Source of the DNA: Crossaster papposus
Taxonomy: Eukaryota; Echinodermata; Asteroidea; Velatida; Solasteridae
DNA length: 64,000 bases
Direction: 5' to 3'
NCBI GenBank assembly: GCA_037893245.1
Contig: JBAIAA010000011.1
Coordinates: forward strand, 1 to 64,000
The notes under the pieces: generated by a model
What the model saw: the letters and a program-made list of their open reading frames with translations, nothing else
Database searches by the model: none
Told to the model about the DNA's origin: nothing
Position numbers and translations under genes: made by a program
Shown: positions 1 through 9,210 of the stretch, piece by piece
Layout of the letters: every line of letters begins with the position of its first letter
Numbering within the stretch: the first letter of the stretch is position 1

Positions 1-33
1 TAATCATAACAAAACAATAATAATCTCGGTTAA

Positions 34-266
34 CCAGTTCGCGCCGGATGACGTATATAAACGCAAAGTTTTTTCCAGATTCAAACGGATGACGCATAAA
101 CACGCCACGAGCAAGGCCGGAAATGTTTGTCAGCAGCGATCAAGTCCGGAAATGCGTGGGTGTGCTTCCCGGCACTGTATGCCTAAACCCGTTTTGGATT
201 GAGTTTCGTTAAAAATATTCCAGCCCCTCGGCTCGGTGATGTTAAAATAATCCCGGCGCAAACTGG
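34..266. mobile_element. TTAA-flanked MITE, family 1, copy 1
   Basis: A 233-bp non-coding element begins CCAGTTCGCGCCGG after TTAA (30-33) and ends with the near-inverse CCGGCGCAAACTGG, followed by TCAA (267-270), a one-base decay of TTAA. Similar copies lie at 4291-4497 and 11343-11550. TTAA target sites and a CC-starting inverted terminus are typical of piggyBac-type elements, so this is probably a non-autonomous piggyBac-like MITE. The superfamily is inferred from the target site alone. Confidence 0.8.
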
Positions 267-643
267 TCAAGTGAAATTTTTAAAAATTTATTTCTTGAAA
301 AGTAAAGCCTAAAAATCGTCTCTGCTAAGAGGCCAATAAATTGTAGAGGCATCTGTCGCACCCCTCGCGGATCCTCATCCAGGAAGTAATTATAATTATC
401 ATTTCACTTCACTCAACCAAGATTATTATTATTGTTTTGTTATAATTATTATTATTTTGCATTGCCATACTTATCGCGATTGCAAGCATTTCGGCGCTAT
501 CTCTGCCCGAGAGCGATTGGTGTCTTCTAAGCACGCAGCCACAGTACGGCTTGTGCCATGTCATGAAACAGTCGCTGCGCCACGCGCTTGTTGTTTACGA
601 CACGGTTGATACACTCTGACCTGTGACATCACAAACAGCCATA

Positions 644-813
644 ATATGTGACCCAGCACGAGTAAATGAGACACTTTGACTTTTAAGGCAAAAATGAAAA
701 TTGAGGTTTTTATTTTATCATTTAAAGCTTGTTTAGCTTTAAACGATGAAATCAAAATCTAAATTTTCATTTTTGCCTCAAAGTGCCTTATTTACTCGTT
801 CTGGGTCACATAT
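644..813. mobile_element. Palindromic MITE (hairpin)
   Basis: A nearly full-length inverted repeat. The left arm starts ATATGTGACCCAGCACGAG and the right arm ends CTCGTTCTGGGTCACATAT, and the arms meet near the AAGCTT region at about 727-740. Both arms carry the motif GGCAAAAATGAAAATT. A half copy of the same palindrome lies at 28757-28832. No coding capacity is visible. Confidence 0.75.
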
Positions 814-1934
814 GATGCAAGCGGCGCGGTCATATTTAGAAACGTTTCTGTTCAAGTGTCCAGTACTTGCTCGAATACTACATGTAGGATTGAATTTTCT
901 GGATTTGCAGGTAAAGAATTGACCGCGAGTACCCCCGAAACTTTTGAAGTTGATGTTAGACATTTTACATTGTTAATGTTATGCAATTTTAAAGGCAGTG
1001 ATTACCCATTAACTACCATAGTGGCTGCGTCACAAACGTTCCCAGTGCATGCATTTTCAGCTAAAAAAGGAAGGGAAAGGCTCCAGGAAATGCTTGATAT
1101 TGCACCACAGAGGATCTAGAATCCTAAATTTAACGGGCCCTTAAAGGTTCATGTAGGATACACCGTTTGCAGATATCGAAAATATTTACTACCGAATTAT
1201 TTAATAATATCTTGCTTTAAATATTTAAAAGTAAATAATGATTCTAGGCATCCAGCAAAATGATTGCGCTAGATATCCTGTAATTATTCAAAAAAACACA
1301 CAATAATAACAGAAGTTCTGCCTGACGCGGGTTAAAAACAAACGCTGTTTTTCGTGATTTTTTAGGCATCCACGATTGTAAAACTTCGGACAGGTCAGTT
1401 GAACGTTATTTACTGTAAAATACAACCCACCAATTTCATCAGGCAGTGTTTGCTCCCAAAAATACATTCCTTGCCCCCCCCCCCCTCCCCCCCCCCCCCC
1501 CCAATTCCCCCCACAACTTTAAGAGTTTTGTGCCGCCACTGTTCGTTATCAACAATCTTGTAACAGTCGCGTTTGCAAGGATAGGGTTTTTTTAAATACA
1601 GAAATTGGGCGAGATTCAACTGGTTTTTTTGGCGAAAATTCTGGTCGAGTTGATAAAAATAGTTTAAAAAATAATTTTAGAGATAGACCATGCAGCGGTT
1701 TTGGGAGTACATGTAATGGCATGTAGTTTGTGCATGGTTTGTGTACCACAACTATTGTTTAACATCGTCAACTTGTAAAAACCCTCTCTAACTATGGGGC
1801 TTTGCCCTGCGGGCGTTGAGAGCCCGAACGGGAACCACTATCGTTCATTATAAATAATTCAATATCAACTTCATCAGTATACTTTCGTTTCAACCCTTTT
1901 GAGTTAATTCCACAATAAAATACTTATTGTCAAA
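814..1934. other. Intergenic, no gene recognised
   Basis: This stretch is AT-rich. It holds a homopolymer C tract at about 1474-1502, which creates the glycine-rich shadow frames seen on the opposite strand. An 87-codon open frame at 856-1119 has no recognisable motif. I see nothing else supportable. Confidence 0.5.
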
Positions 1935-2207
1935 ATGTCGTGTGGCCAGGGATCACACTCAACTTTACGATACAACCTTGGAAGCGATATTGTGGGGATC
2001 ACTCAATGTGACAAATTGAGTGATTTCCGCACAAATTGAGCATGATTCCTGGCCACACGACATTATGGTGTTTATGACTTCTGACTATATCGCCCTCGAA
2101 CAAAGATACCCACAATTTGGGAGATCGCCAACATAGGACAAGACAGCTCAGTTGGTAGAGTGCCGGTCCGGTATTTCAGGAGTCGCAGGGTCGAGTCCCA
2201 CCTTGTC
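1935..2207 (+). repeat. Composite repeat with tRNA-like (SINE-type) segment, copy 1
   Basis: The left part (1935-2064) has inverted termini ATGTCGTGTGGCCAGG / CCTGGCCACACGACAT. The right part (2137-2207) looks like a decayed tRNA: an A-box-like AGCTCAGTTGGTAGAG, a B-box-like GGGTCGAGTCC, and an acceptor stem GACAAG pairing with CTTGTC. The anticodon arm and T stem are poorly paired, so it is not a working tRNA. A diverged copy with the same order of parts lies at 11967-12165, which shows the tRNA-like and left parts travel as a unit. Confidence 0.55.
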
Positions 2208-2214
2208 AATTTAG

Positions 2215-3062
2215 TTTAACTTGGCCGTTTCGTGGATACCGCCATCTTGGATCTGTACAATAGTGCTATAGTGCCTTCTATTTGAAAATACACTTTATTG
2301 TGGAATTAGCCTAAATTAGATGTAGAAAGTCCCCATGACCAATAGTATAGTGATGTAAATCTAATTTTCTGTCAAAATATCCCAATGTTTGACAGAGTTT
2401 TTCTCCTGCGCATGTCCAATTATCCTGCTGGGTTTACATGTTGGGCCTTGCACTCGGTTCTGGATGTAGGCCGGCCATATTAGTATAGCTTAAAAATTCC
2501 AGCCCTAGGTCATGACATGAGGAGATTCACCTTTTCCCATATCATGAACTTAAGTTTTAGAGCTGAATGTTCAAGCTACGTTAACTTTTGTGAAATCGAT
2601 CTTAGGACGAGTTAGGAGGAGTTACTCTTCCTAAAACGCGTCTTATCGTTTCGTGAAATCAGCCCCAGGTCTCATCACTCAGTGATTTGTTTTTCTTCCT
2701 TGTGTCAACAGTTTTTACCCACGCACCCACCCACCCACCCACAAGGCTTCACAACTGGACTTCAAGCTCTATTCCTTTGTAGTCGAAGGAATCCCATGAT
2801 AGAGGAAGTGTATAAGAACTTGCTGAAAGCATCATTGGAATCAAGAAATGCAGAGCAGTACTCTTGGTAAATTGGTGTGAATTATGACACTATTATTGTG
2901 GGGAAAACTGACTGCCAGCACTTAGGTTCATTTCACTGTGTGTTTTGATAACGGCATGGAGTAATACAAGGTCTAACAAGTACTTGAGACTTACTTGGGA
3001 GTTGTGTTGTATAAGGAGGATTCTGTTTCACAAGAGTTTCTTCTGACGGGTCAATTACAAAA
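2215..3062. other. Region upstream of first zinc-finger gene
   Basis: The 5' flank of the zinc-finger gene. A 62-codon frame at 2682-2870 contains a CCCA-repeat segment and could be part of an upstream exon, but no splice junction links it convincingly to the gene. No promoter element is clear. Confidence 0.35.
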
Positions 3063-4241
3063 ATGAGCTTAAGTCTTGACAGCTCATCCGTGTACCATTG
3101 TGACACCTGTAGTGCCTGCTTTACAAGACGAGCCAAACTGCTTTCCCACCAAGTCAGTCACAATGTAAAGGCAAAGTTTGACTGCGATATTTGTTCCGAT
3201 TCTTTCACATCCGAAGGCGAACGTAATGTACATCAGCAGACTCATGGAAGCTGTGAAGTTGAAGAGGATTTTGATTCTGGGGATATGACTAATGAATGGA
3301 AGGTTGAGGATAATTATTCTTTAAAACCTCAGAAATCATCAAGCAATCGTAAACGACGCCAGAAAAAAGCATTTTCCTGTGCTAAATGTAAAGCCTGTTT
3401 TATACATAAACACGATCGCCAACGTCATCAAACCCTTCATGCCTGTAAAAGACCTCCAATTGTCACAAGGGATTCATCAAAGAAAAAAACTTTTTCCTGT
3501 GCAGAATGCAATGCCTGTTTATCAAGTGAACAGCATCTTAGACGTCACCAAACCATTCACACCCGGAACACATCTCTTGTTTGTCATCTTTGTGATGTTG
3601 GTTTCCTCACAAATTATCAATTGAAACTACATCAAAGAATACACGCCAATACAAGAAAAGTGTACACTTGCCACATCTGTGGGAAATATTTAAGCAAATC
3701 TCATGTCTTTTTGCAGCATGTAGCGGCTCATAATCCTGTTTGTAAAATCTGTGGTAGTCATTTCTCTTCGAATACGGCCCTCAAGAAGCATCAGGTAGTG
3801 CACTCGGATGCAAGAGGCTATATTTGTGATATTTGTGGTAAAGGTTTTAAGTCAAGAAATTCGCTAACGCTTCATCAAGTGACCCATACCAATGTAAAAC
3901 CATACCTGTGTGCAATTTGTGGTAGAGGGTTTAAACAAAAAAATAATTTTCTAGACCACACTGTCTGTCATACAAAAGACAAATCATTCCTGTGCAGTAT
4001 CTGTGGTAAGGCATTTTCCACCCAAAAAGGTCTAAAACAACATGACAAAAGTCACACCAAGGCAGCAAGAACACATCATTGCAACATTTGTGGTGATGAT
4101 TTCTTAAAATCTAACCACCTCAAAAACCACTTAGATTCTCATTTTCAAGATAGGTCCTTCATCTGTACAATGTGTGATAAAGCATTCGTATTGAAACATC
4201 ACTTGAAAGCTCACATTAAAACCCATGTTGGTGAAAGTTAA
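3063..4241 (+). CDS. C2H2 zinc-finger protein, 12 fingers (tandem paralog 1)
   Basis: A single uninterrupted 392-codon frame encodes 12 C2H2 fingers (C-x2-C-x12-H-x3-H spacing), starting at residue 11 and running to the C-terminus. An acidic, serine/lysine-rich linker lies between fingers 2 and 3. The protein is probably a nuclear DNA-binding transcription factor. No KRAB, BTB, ZAD or SCAN domain is present. The TGEKP linker is largely replaced by variants such as TNVKPY and TKDKSF. Fingers 4-12 align one for one with fingers 8-16 of the protein at 9211-10953, including a shared block containing DVGFLTNYQLKLHQR. The start is the first ATG in frame (AAAATGA context). An upstream non-coding or coding exon cannot be excluded. 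The last codons and stop fall in a local 44-bp tandem repeat. Confidence 0.9.
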   Translation: MSLSLDSSSVYHCDTCSACFTRRAKLLSHQVSHNVKAKFDCDICSDSFTSEGERNVHQQTHGSCEVEEDFDSGDMTNEWKVEDNYSLKPQKSSSNRKRRQKKAFSCAKCKACFIHKHDRQRHQTLHACKRPPIVTRDSSKKKTFSCAECNACLSSEQHLRRHQTIHTRNTSLVCHLCDVGFLTNYQLKLHQRIHANTRKVYTCHICGKYLSKSHVFLQHVAAHNPVCKICGSHFSSNTALKKHQVVHSDARGYICDICGKGFKSRNSLTLHQVTHTNVKPYLCAICGRGFKQKNNFLDHTVCHTKDKSFLCSICGKAFSTQKGLKQHDKSHTKAARTHHCNICGDDFLKSNHLKNHLDSHFQDRSFICTMCDKAFVLKHHLKAHIKTHVGES

Positions 4242-4600
4242 CAAAACCTGTGTTGGTGATAGTTAATTACAGACTGTGTTCACATGTTAACCAGTTCGCG
4301 CCGGATGACGTATATAAATGCAAAAATTTCCCACGCCAAGTTCAAGTTCGGAAATGTATGTCAGCAGCGCGCAAGGCCAGAAATGCGTGGGTGTGCTTCC
4401 CGGCACTATCAGCCTGAACCCGCTTCGGATCGAGTTTCGTTAAAAATAATCCCGCCCGTGGGCTCGGCGATGTTAAAATAATCCCGGCGCGAACTGGTTA
4501 AAACCCATGTTGGTGATAGTTAATTCGACTTTGTTCACATGTTAAAACCCATGTTGGTGAATGGTAATAGTTAATTAGACTTTATTCACAGTATGTAGTA
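4217..4600 (+). repeat. 44-bp tandem repeat over the stop codon and 3' flank of the zinc-finger gene
   Basis: Units carry AAAACCCATGTTGGTGA, then TAGTTAATT, then TTGTTCACATGTTAA. The ACCC motif recurs at 4504 and 4548, giving a 44-bp period. Earlier, more diverged units begin around 4217 (inside the coding region) and 4245. One unit is interrupted by the MITE at 4291-4497. Confidence 0.75.
4291..4497. mobile_element. TTAA-flanked MITE, family 1, copy 2
   Basis: A 207-bp element with perfect TTAA on both sides (4287-4290 and 4498-4501). Its ends are CCAGTTCGCGCCGG and CCGGCGCGAACTGG. The flanks read CACATG-TTAA and TTAA-AACCC. The next tandem unit downstream contains CACATGTTAAAACCC uninterrupted, which is a paralogous empty site. 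Confidence 0.9.
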
Positions 4601-4700
4601 AAAGGTACTCTGTGGTGATATGGGAGCCCCATTAGTACAATGTACATGTATGTCAAGGCGTTTGACGATTGTCCAATTGAAGGTATTATAAGCTGCTAAT

Positions 4701-5240
4701 CCAAGCACAGCTTAAATAGCTACTGATCACCCCCGCAAGCGCACCGAGTTCTTTTCATTCAATTCACTAAATTGCACACAGCACCGATGCACAATTGTGG
4801 TTTCTTACACGTACGTCCGCAAAAGGCGAACACTTTTCGGCTGCCATGGAATCATGATACACCCACGGTACGCGTACGAAGAGAGGAACAGATCAAAATA
4901 ACTTTGTTTAAATTTGGAACTATGTCCTGGGGATTCCGTGTCGCCCAATTTGCCGGGCTACATTAAAAAAACATTTTGGTGATGTTCTTTTGAAAGAGTG
5001 TTTTTTCTTGTGTAGAACGAGTTTTGACTTTCGAGAGTCAAGTGACAAATTAAAGTGACCCCAGAAATTCGAGTTAGTACCGTGGGTGTAGTCATGATTC
5101 CATGGCAGCCGAAAAGTGTTAGCCTTTTTGCCGACTTGTAAGAAACCACATGTAATGGTGCCGTGTGCAATGTAATGAATTAAATGAAATCGACTAGGTG
5201 CGCATGCGGGGGTGATAGTAGATATTTAAGCTTTGCTTAG
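4701..5240. mobile_element. DNA element with long (about 150-180 bp) inverted repeats
   Basis: The left arm (about 4701-4868) contains GCTGCCATGGAATCATGA and the right arm (about 5080-5240) contains TCATGATTCCATGGCAGC. The outer ends read CCAAGCACAGCTTAAAT and ATTTAAGCTTTGCTTAG. The arms are imperfect, with small indels. The central part (about 4870-5080) has no recognised coding sequence. Confidence 0.65.
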
Positions 5241-5884
5241 AATGTCCTCGGAATCTCACAGGTCTTTTTGACTCTTGCGTCAAGACTGAGTTTCAAACAA
5301 ATTGCGTGACAATGGAGGGCACCCTCAATAAGCCCATTTTAATGATTAATGAACTGCTTAGACTAACGGCGCGCCCTGTACTGGAACAAATGAAAAACTC
5401 ATCTTGGAGCAAGACTAGTGGTACTAGGAAACCATTGTCGCAAACTGGCTCCAATGAAAGCGCACGTATAAACAACATGTCCCATTAAGATATTGCAGCA
5501 TTACCATGTGGTCAATTTTTTGTGTGACTTTGTTTGGTTCTGAAAACTCAACATTTCGGACAGTATGCTCTGCTTGTCACAGACTGAGGGGATTCCAACA
5601 GTGACATCATCAGCTCTGGCTATTTAGGGTCAAAGACATTGATAGGAATATATATACCGGTATGTAGACGCATGCTTGTGGGGTTTACAAAGACTGTACA
5701 AATGCTGTGTATGTTGAAGCTGATTAAGGAACCAAGGAACCACTACAGGAACCAAGACTATTGATATAGTTCAAATTGCGTTCATACATTGGTATTGTTA
5801 TAGATGGAAATTGAAGTAACCTCTTTCAGAACAAGGATACAGTGTAGCAACAACAGCTTTTGGTTTCGCCCTGCTACTTTGATA
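5241..5884. other. Intergenic, no gene recognised
   Basis: It contains a 60-codon frame at 5306-5488 with no recognised domain and no supporting splice sites. Nothing else is supportable. Confidence 0.4.
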
Positions 5885-5888
5885 TTAA

Positions 5889-6275
5889 AGGGATCGTATA
5901 CGTTTGGTAATTGGAACACACTGTTTGTTTCAATCCTATATGGATATATACCATAAAACTAACCTGTAAAAATTTCATTTCAAAAGGTGGTAGCAATTTT
6001 GAGATATTGCCGAAAATCTGGAGCTGTTATGTCCACGCGAGAAGAATACATGTAATCTGCATTGGAATACACAATCTGAGAAACGTCACTGCAGTAACGC
6101 TTTTCAAATTCAATTTTTTTTGGGATAAAAAGTGATATATTTTCCATAACCGCAGTACTTCGAAGTGAAACGTGTCTAAAAATGCACTATACTATCCAAA
6201 GATGCTGTACTTTTTACCAAGTAAGTTTTTATTGCCATACATTTTTGGAGTAATTACCAAACGTATACGATCCCC
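5889..6275. mobile_element. TTAA-flanked MITE, family 2
   Basis: A 387-bp element preceded by TTAA (5885-5888) and followed by TTAA (6276-6279). Its ends form about 24 bp of inverted repeat: GGATCGTATACGTTTGGTAA at the left and its inverse ending GATCCCC at the right. No transposase is present. MITEs beginning TTAAAGG... are, from general knowledge, abundant in echinoderm and hemichordate genomes. Confidence 0.75.
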
Positions 6276-6279
6276 TTAA

Positions 6280-6464
6280 CCCTCCTATATGGTTTGACAG
6301 CACAACAATCCAGGGTCCAGCCTTTTGCATGTGTTCCTCTAGAAACCCTATTCTGCACACACAATCATTGTGCAGTCATTATGCCAAAAAACACAAAAAA
6401 TAACAGTCTGTGCATTTTGTGCTGCTAAACAACTGACCCTAATAGCGACTTCTGCATAGGAGGG
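6280..6464. mobile_element. TTAA-flanked MITE, family 3, abutting family 2
   Basis: A 185-bp element with ends CCCTCCTATA and ATAGGAGGG, flanked by TTAA at 6276-6279 and 6465-6468. Its left TTAA is the right TTAA of the neighbouring element. No coding potential. Confidence 0.7.
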
Positions 6465-6468
6465 TTAA

Positions 6469-7567
6469 TATTTGATTTGTAAATTTGTGTTCAATGTACA
6501 GTACATGTATATTGACTTCGTAATATGTCTGTGGAGATTTGTTACATAAAAGCAACGTGTTTTGAAGTTTTGAAAATTATCACTGTCTCTCATGAACACA
6601 AATGCTATACAGAACAGTTTGGTTTGTATGGAAAAGTTGGAGGTTTTTTAATCTAATAAATAGTAATATGATTGGCACAAATCATATAGAAGATATGAGC
6701 AAGTGGTTTCACTGGTTTGCAGTTGTTTGTTCAGGCAAAGCTACATATTGTATAGAGTTCTGTCTATATTGGGGGGATACCAGCATATTACGGTAAGGCA
6801 CAACAGTTGTACCCACACAAGGAGGGGTCACTAGGAATTCACTGGGGAAACCCCTCCCTTTGTTATGTCATAAGTCATCATTAAACCTGGGCATGCTGGA
6901 TGTGTTTTACACATTAGATCTTTAAATTGAATAAAATCTGGGTCGCAGCGAGTGGTGGTAGGTGAGCCCACTATATTTACGTGTGGACAAGATTCTTGGA
7001 ATAGAAATTTGCCATGTCGAACATACTCATAATTTAAAATATTTGAGTTACAAATTACGAATTATTACAGTAAAAGAAAAACTAAATATAAATTAAAAAC
7101 TGATAAATACCTATAAACAACCCCTCAAAAACCACTAACCCCTTTCCACCATTGTCTTGCCCACCAAAACCAGGTGGCTGCATTGAACCAAACACAATAA
7201 ACTGAATATAAGACAAATAATTTATAGCCAAAATATAACAAAAAGTGCAGGCATAATGTAACTTCCCCCCCTTCCCCCAAGTGTACTCTCTATCCCCCAT
7301 AGCATTTACAGATTATCGTTAAAAACATGGATGGAATAAAATGGTAAAAATAAGTTTAAATATCTACTAGTTCTGCACTACAGACTTCTATAAGCCTCCT
7401 ATCAGACCTTATTACCTGGTATGAATCATGCAATGAATGAGCGTTAATAATTAAAATAGACTGATAAGCCTTAAGTGCAATTTGTCTTTGACAAATTGCA
7501 CTTATTGTATAAAGTGCCTCCCTACCTGCCCACCATGCTTCAAGTCTGTCTGTCTTGAATAAGTTGT
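6469..7567. other. Intergenic, with a small perfect hairpin
   Basis: No gene is recognised. A perfect 14-bp stem, AAGTGCAATTTGTC, with a 3-nt loop lies at 7473-7503. It is too isolated to assign a function. Confidence 0.45.
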
Positions 7568-7571
7568 TTAA

Positions 7572-7934
7572 CCCTAACCCTACCTAATGCTACTTTTTGC
7601 TACTAGTAGTAAAAAGTAGTATGCAGTACTCTCACTGACTTTTGTGCAATGCCTGTAGTAATTTTTAGTATTGGGTACTTTACCCCTTATTGCACTCGTA
7701 GTACTTTTTAGCATTGGGTTCCTCTGCTTGCTGAGTGTGCATTGCCCATGTATGCTGTGTTGACTCTACAGCAAAAATTGTCACTTGGGACACATTGGGT
7801 CTAGTTGGCAGTATCTGTACTCTGTCAGTACACACCCAATCATCAGTCACGGAGAGACCCAATGCTACAAAATACTAAGTAGTATTCTGTAGTACGCAGT
7901 TCTTTAGCCCAAAGTAAGGCAAAGGGGGTTAGGG
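7572..7934. mobile_element. TTAA-flanked MITE-like element with CCCTAACCC ends
   Basis: The sequence between TTAA 7568-7571 and TTAA 7935-7938 starts CCCTAACCC and ends GGGTTAGGG. Subterminal short TACT/AGTA repeats are present on both sides. It resembles the other TTAA elements in structure. The short termini make the call tentative. Confidence 0.5.
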
Positions 7935-7938
7935 TTAA

Positions 7939-9210
7939 TAATTTGATTTTTTTTTTTTATCTAGGAAATTAATATGGTCCCATTTTAACCATTTGCTTCC
8001 CAAAACAATCATGTATCAACAAAATGACTTGTTTCTAATTCCAGGCTCCATAACCCCGCTTCACCGTTGCAATTAAACCCTTTCTTCTGACGACGGACAG
8101 ATCATACTATCCAACACTCTACGATTCTTTTCAGAACCACACAAACTCACAAAGGAAATTTCCTCATGGTTCTACCGCAAACTACTCATCTTATTCTAAT
8201 TCACCATCGTCCCATCAAATTGTTAGCAATTTGGCAAGATTTTCATAAACAAGCCCCATTCCATGAAAACAATCCTGTGTACTCTGTATTCCCTCACTAC
8301 GCACATGTACACTAACATCAAAATCCTCCAAAGTCGGATGAAAGACTGATCATTTTGACATGCATCATGTACGCACAAAACATCAGCGATAGTATCATCA
8401 GCATATACATTAGTTATCTGATTATAAGTTATCTTTGCTTTTGTTCTTCCAGTATACTTCACCAGTTGACTTGGGCTTTCAATTGACTTGTGGGAGAAAT
8501 TGTCTTCATCCGAGGAGCAACTAAAGAAGACAACAGTGGAAAGAACTTTGTCAAAAAGGTATTCAAGGTTAAGGTGTTTTGGTAATTTTAGCCTTGCTAC
8601 CCTTGAGATTAACTGTTGCATTAGTTGTGCCTGAGGGGGAGGGGGAATTGTGTAACTAGGATATTTTTAAAGGGGTCTTTTTATAATTTTGTTACATGGC
8701 AAAAACAAGTAATTATTTGTTACTCCTTGATAATATTTGAAAATAAATAAAAAATTATACATATATTAAAATAAAACTGAAGCACGTCTCACTTGAAACA
8801 AGATGTACGGTATTTGTGACATAATGGAGCAGATGTTGGAGTCGATCATAACACCAACACTATCTGTACTAAATATTAGCATACATGTATTTTGTGTTTA
8901 TAGCCTTGATTGGTCAGCTCCTTTGTAGCAGATTGATTCATCTGTCATTGTGAAGTGGGGTAATCTGGATGAGTCTGTTGCTACTTTGATGGAAGATGAT
9001 GCATTAGAGAAAGGAAGAAGCTCAAGTTAACAGAGAAAGAGTACAAAAGTGACTTGCACTTACAGCTGCATTGTACTCATTTAAAAATTGTACTCATTCA
9101 TCAAGTACTAAATATAATTGACATATTTGCAATCTGTTTGTGCTGGTGTTATTTACAGGCTAATATAAGTGGTAGCCTTGTGCGATTAGACTAATGTGAT
9201 TTGTTTAACC
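7939..9210. other. Region upstream of second zinc-finger gene
   Basis: A 132-codon open frame on the - strand (8223-8621) has no recognised motif. An open stretch at about 8930-9030 after a TTTGTAGCAG acceptor-like site could be a small upstream exon of the zinc-finger gene, but it ends in a stop and is not supported further. Confidence 0.35.

Noticed and set aside
2137-2207. Functional tRNA gene
   Set aside because: A and B boxes are present but the anticodon and T stems do not pair properly, and a diverged copy exists; a tRNA-derived repeat is more likely.
5306-5488. 60-codon + frame as a small gene
   Set aside because: No homology recognised, no splice sites or poly(A) signal linked to it, and an equally long - frame overlaps it.
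7568-7938. Telomere-like CCCTAACCC / GGGTTAGGG strings
   Set aside because: Only one or two units at each end and in inverted orientation next to TTAA; better explained as short terminal repeats of a MITE than as interstitial telomere.
8223-8621. 132-codon - strand frame upstream of the second zinc-finger gene
   Set aside because: No motif or splice support; length is not exceptional for this much sequence.
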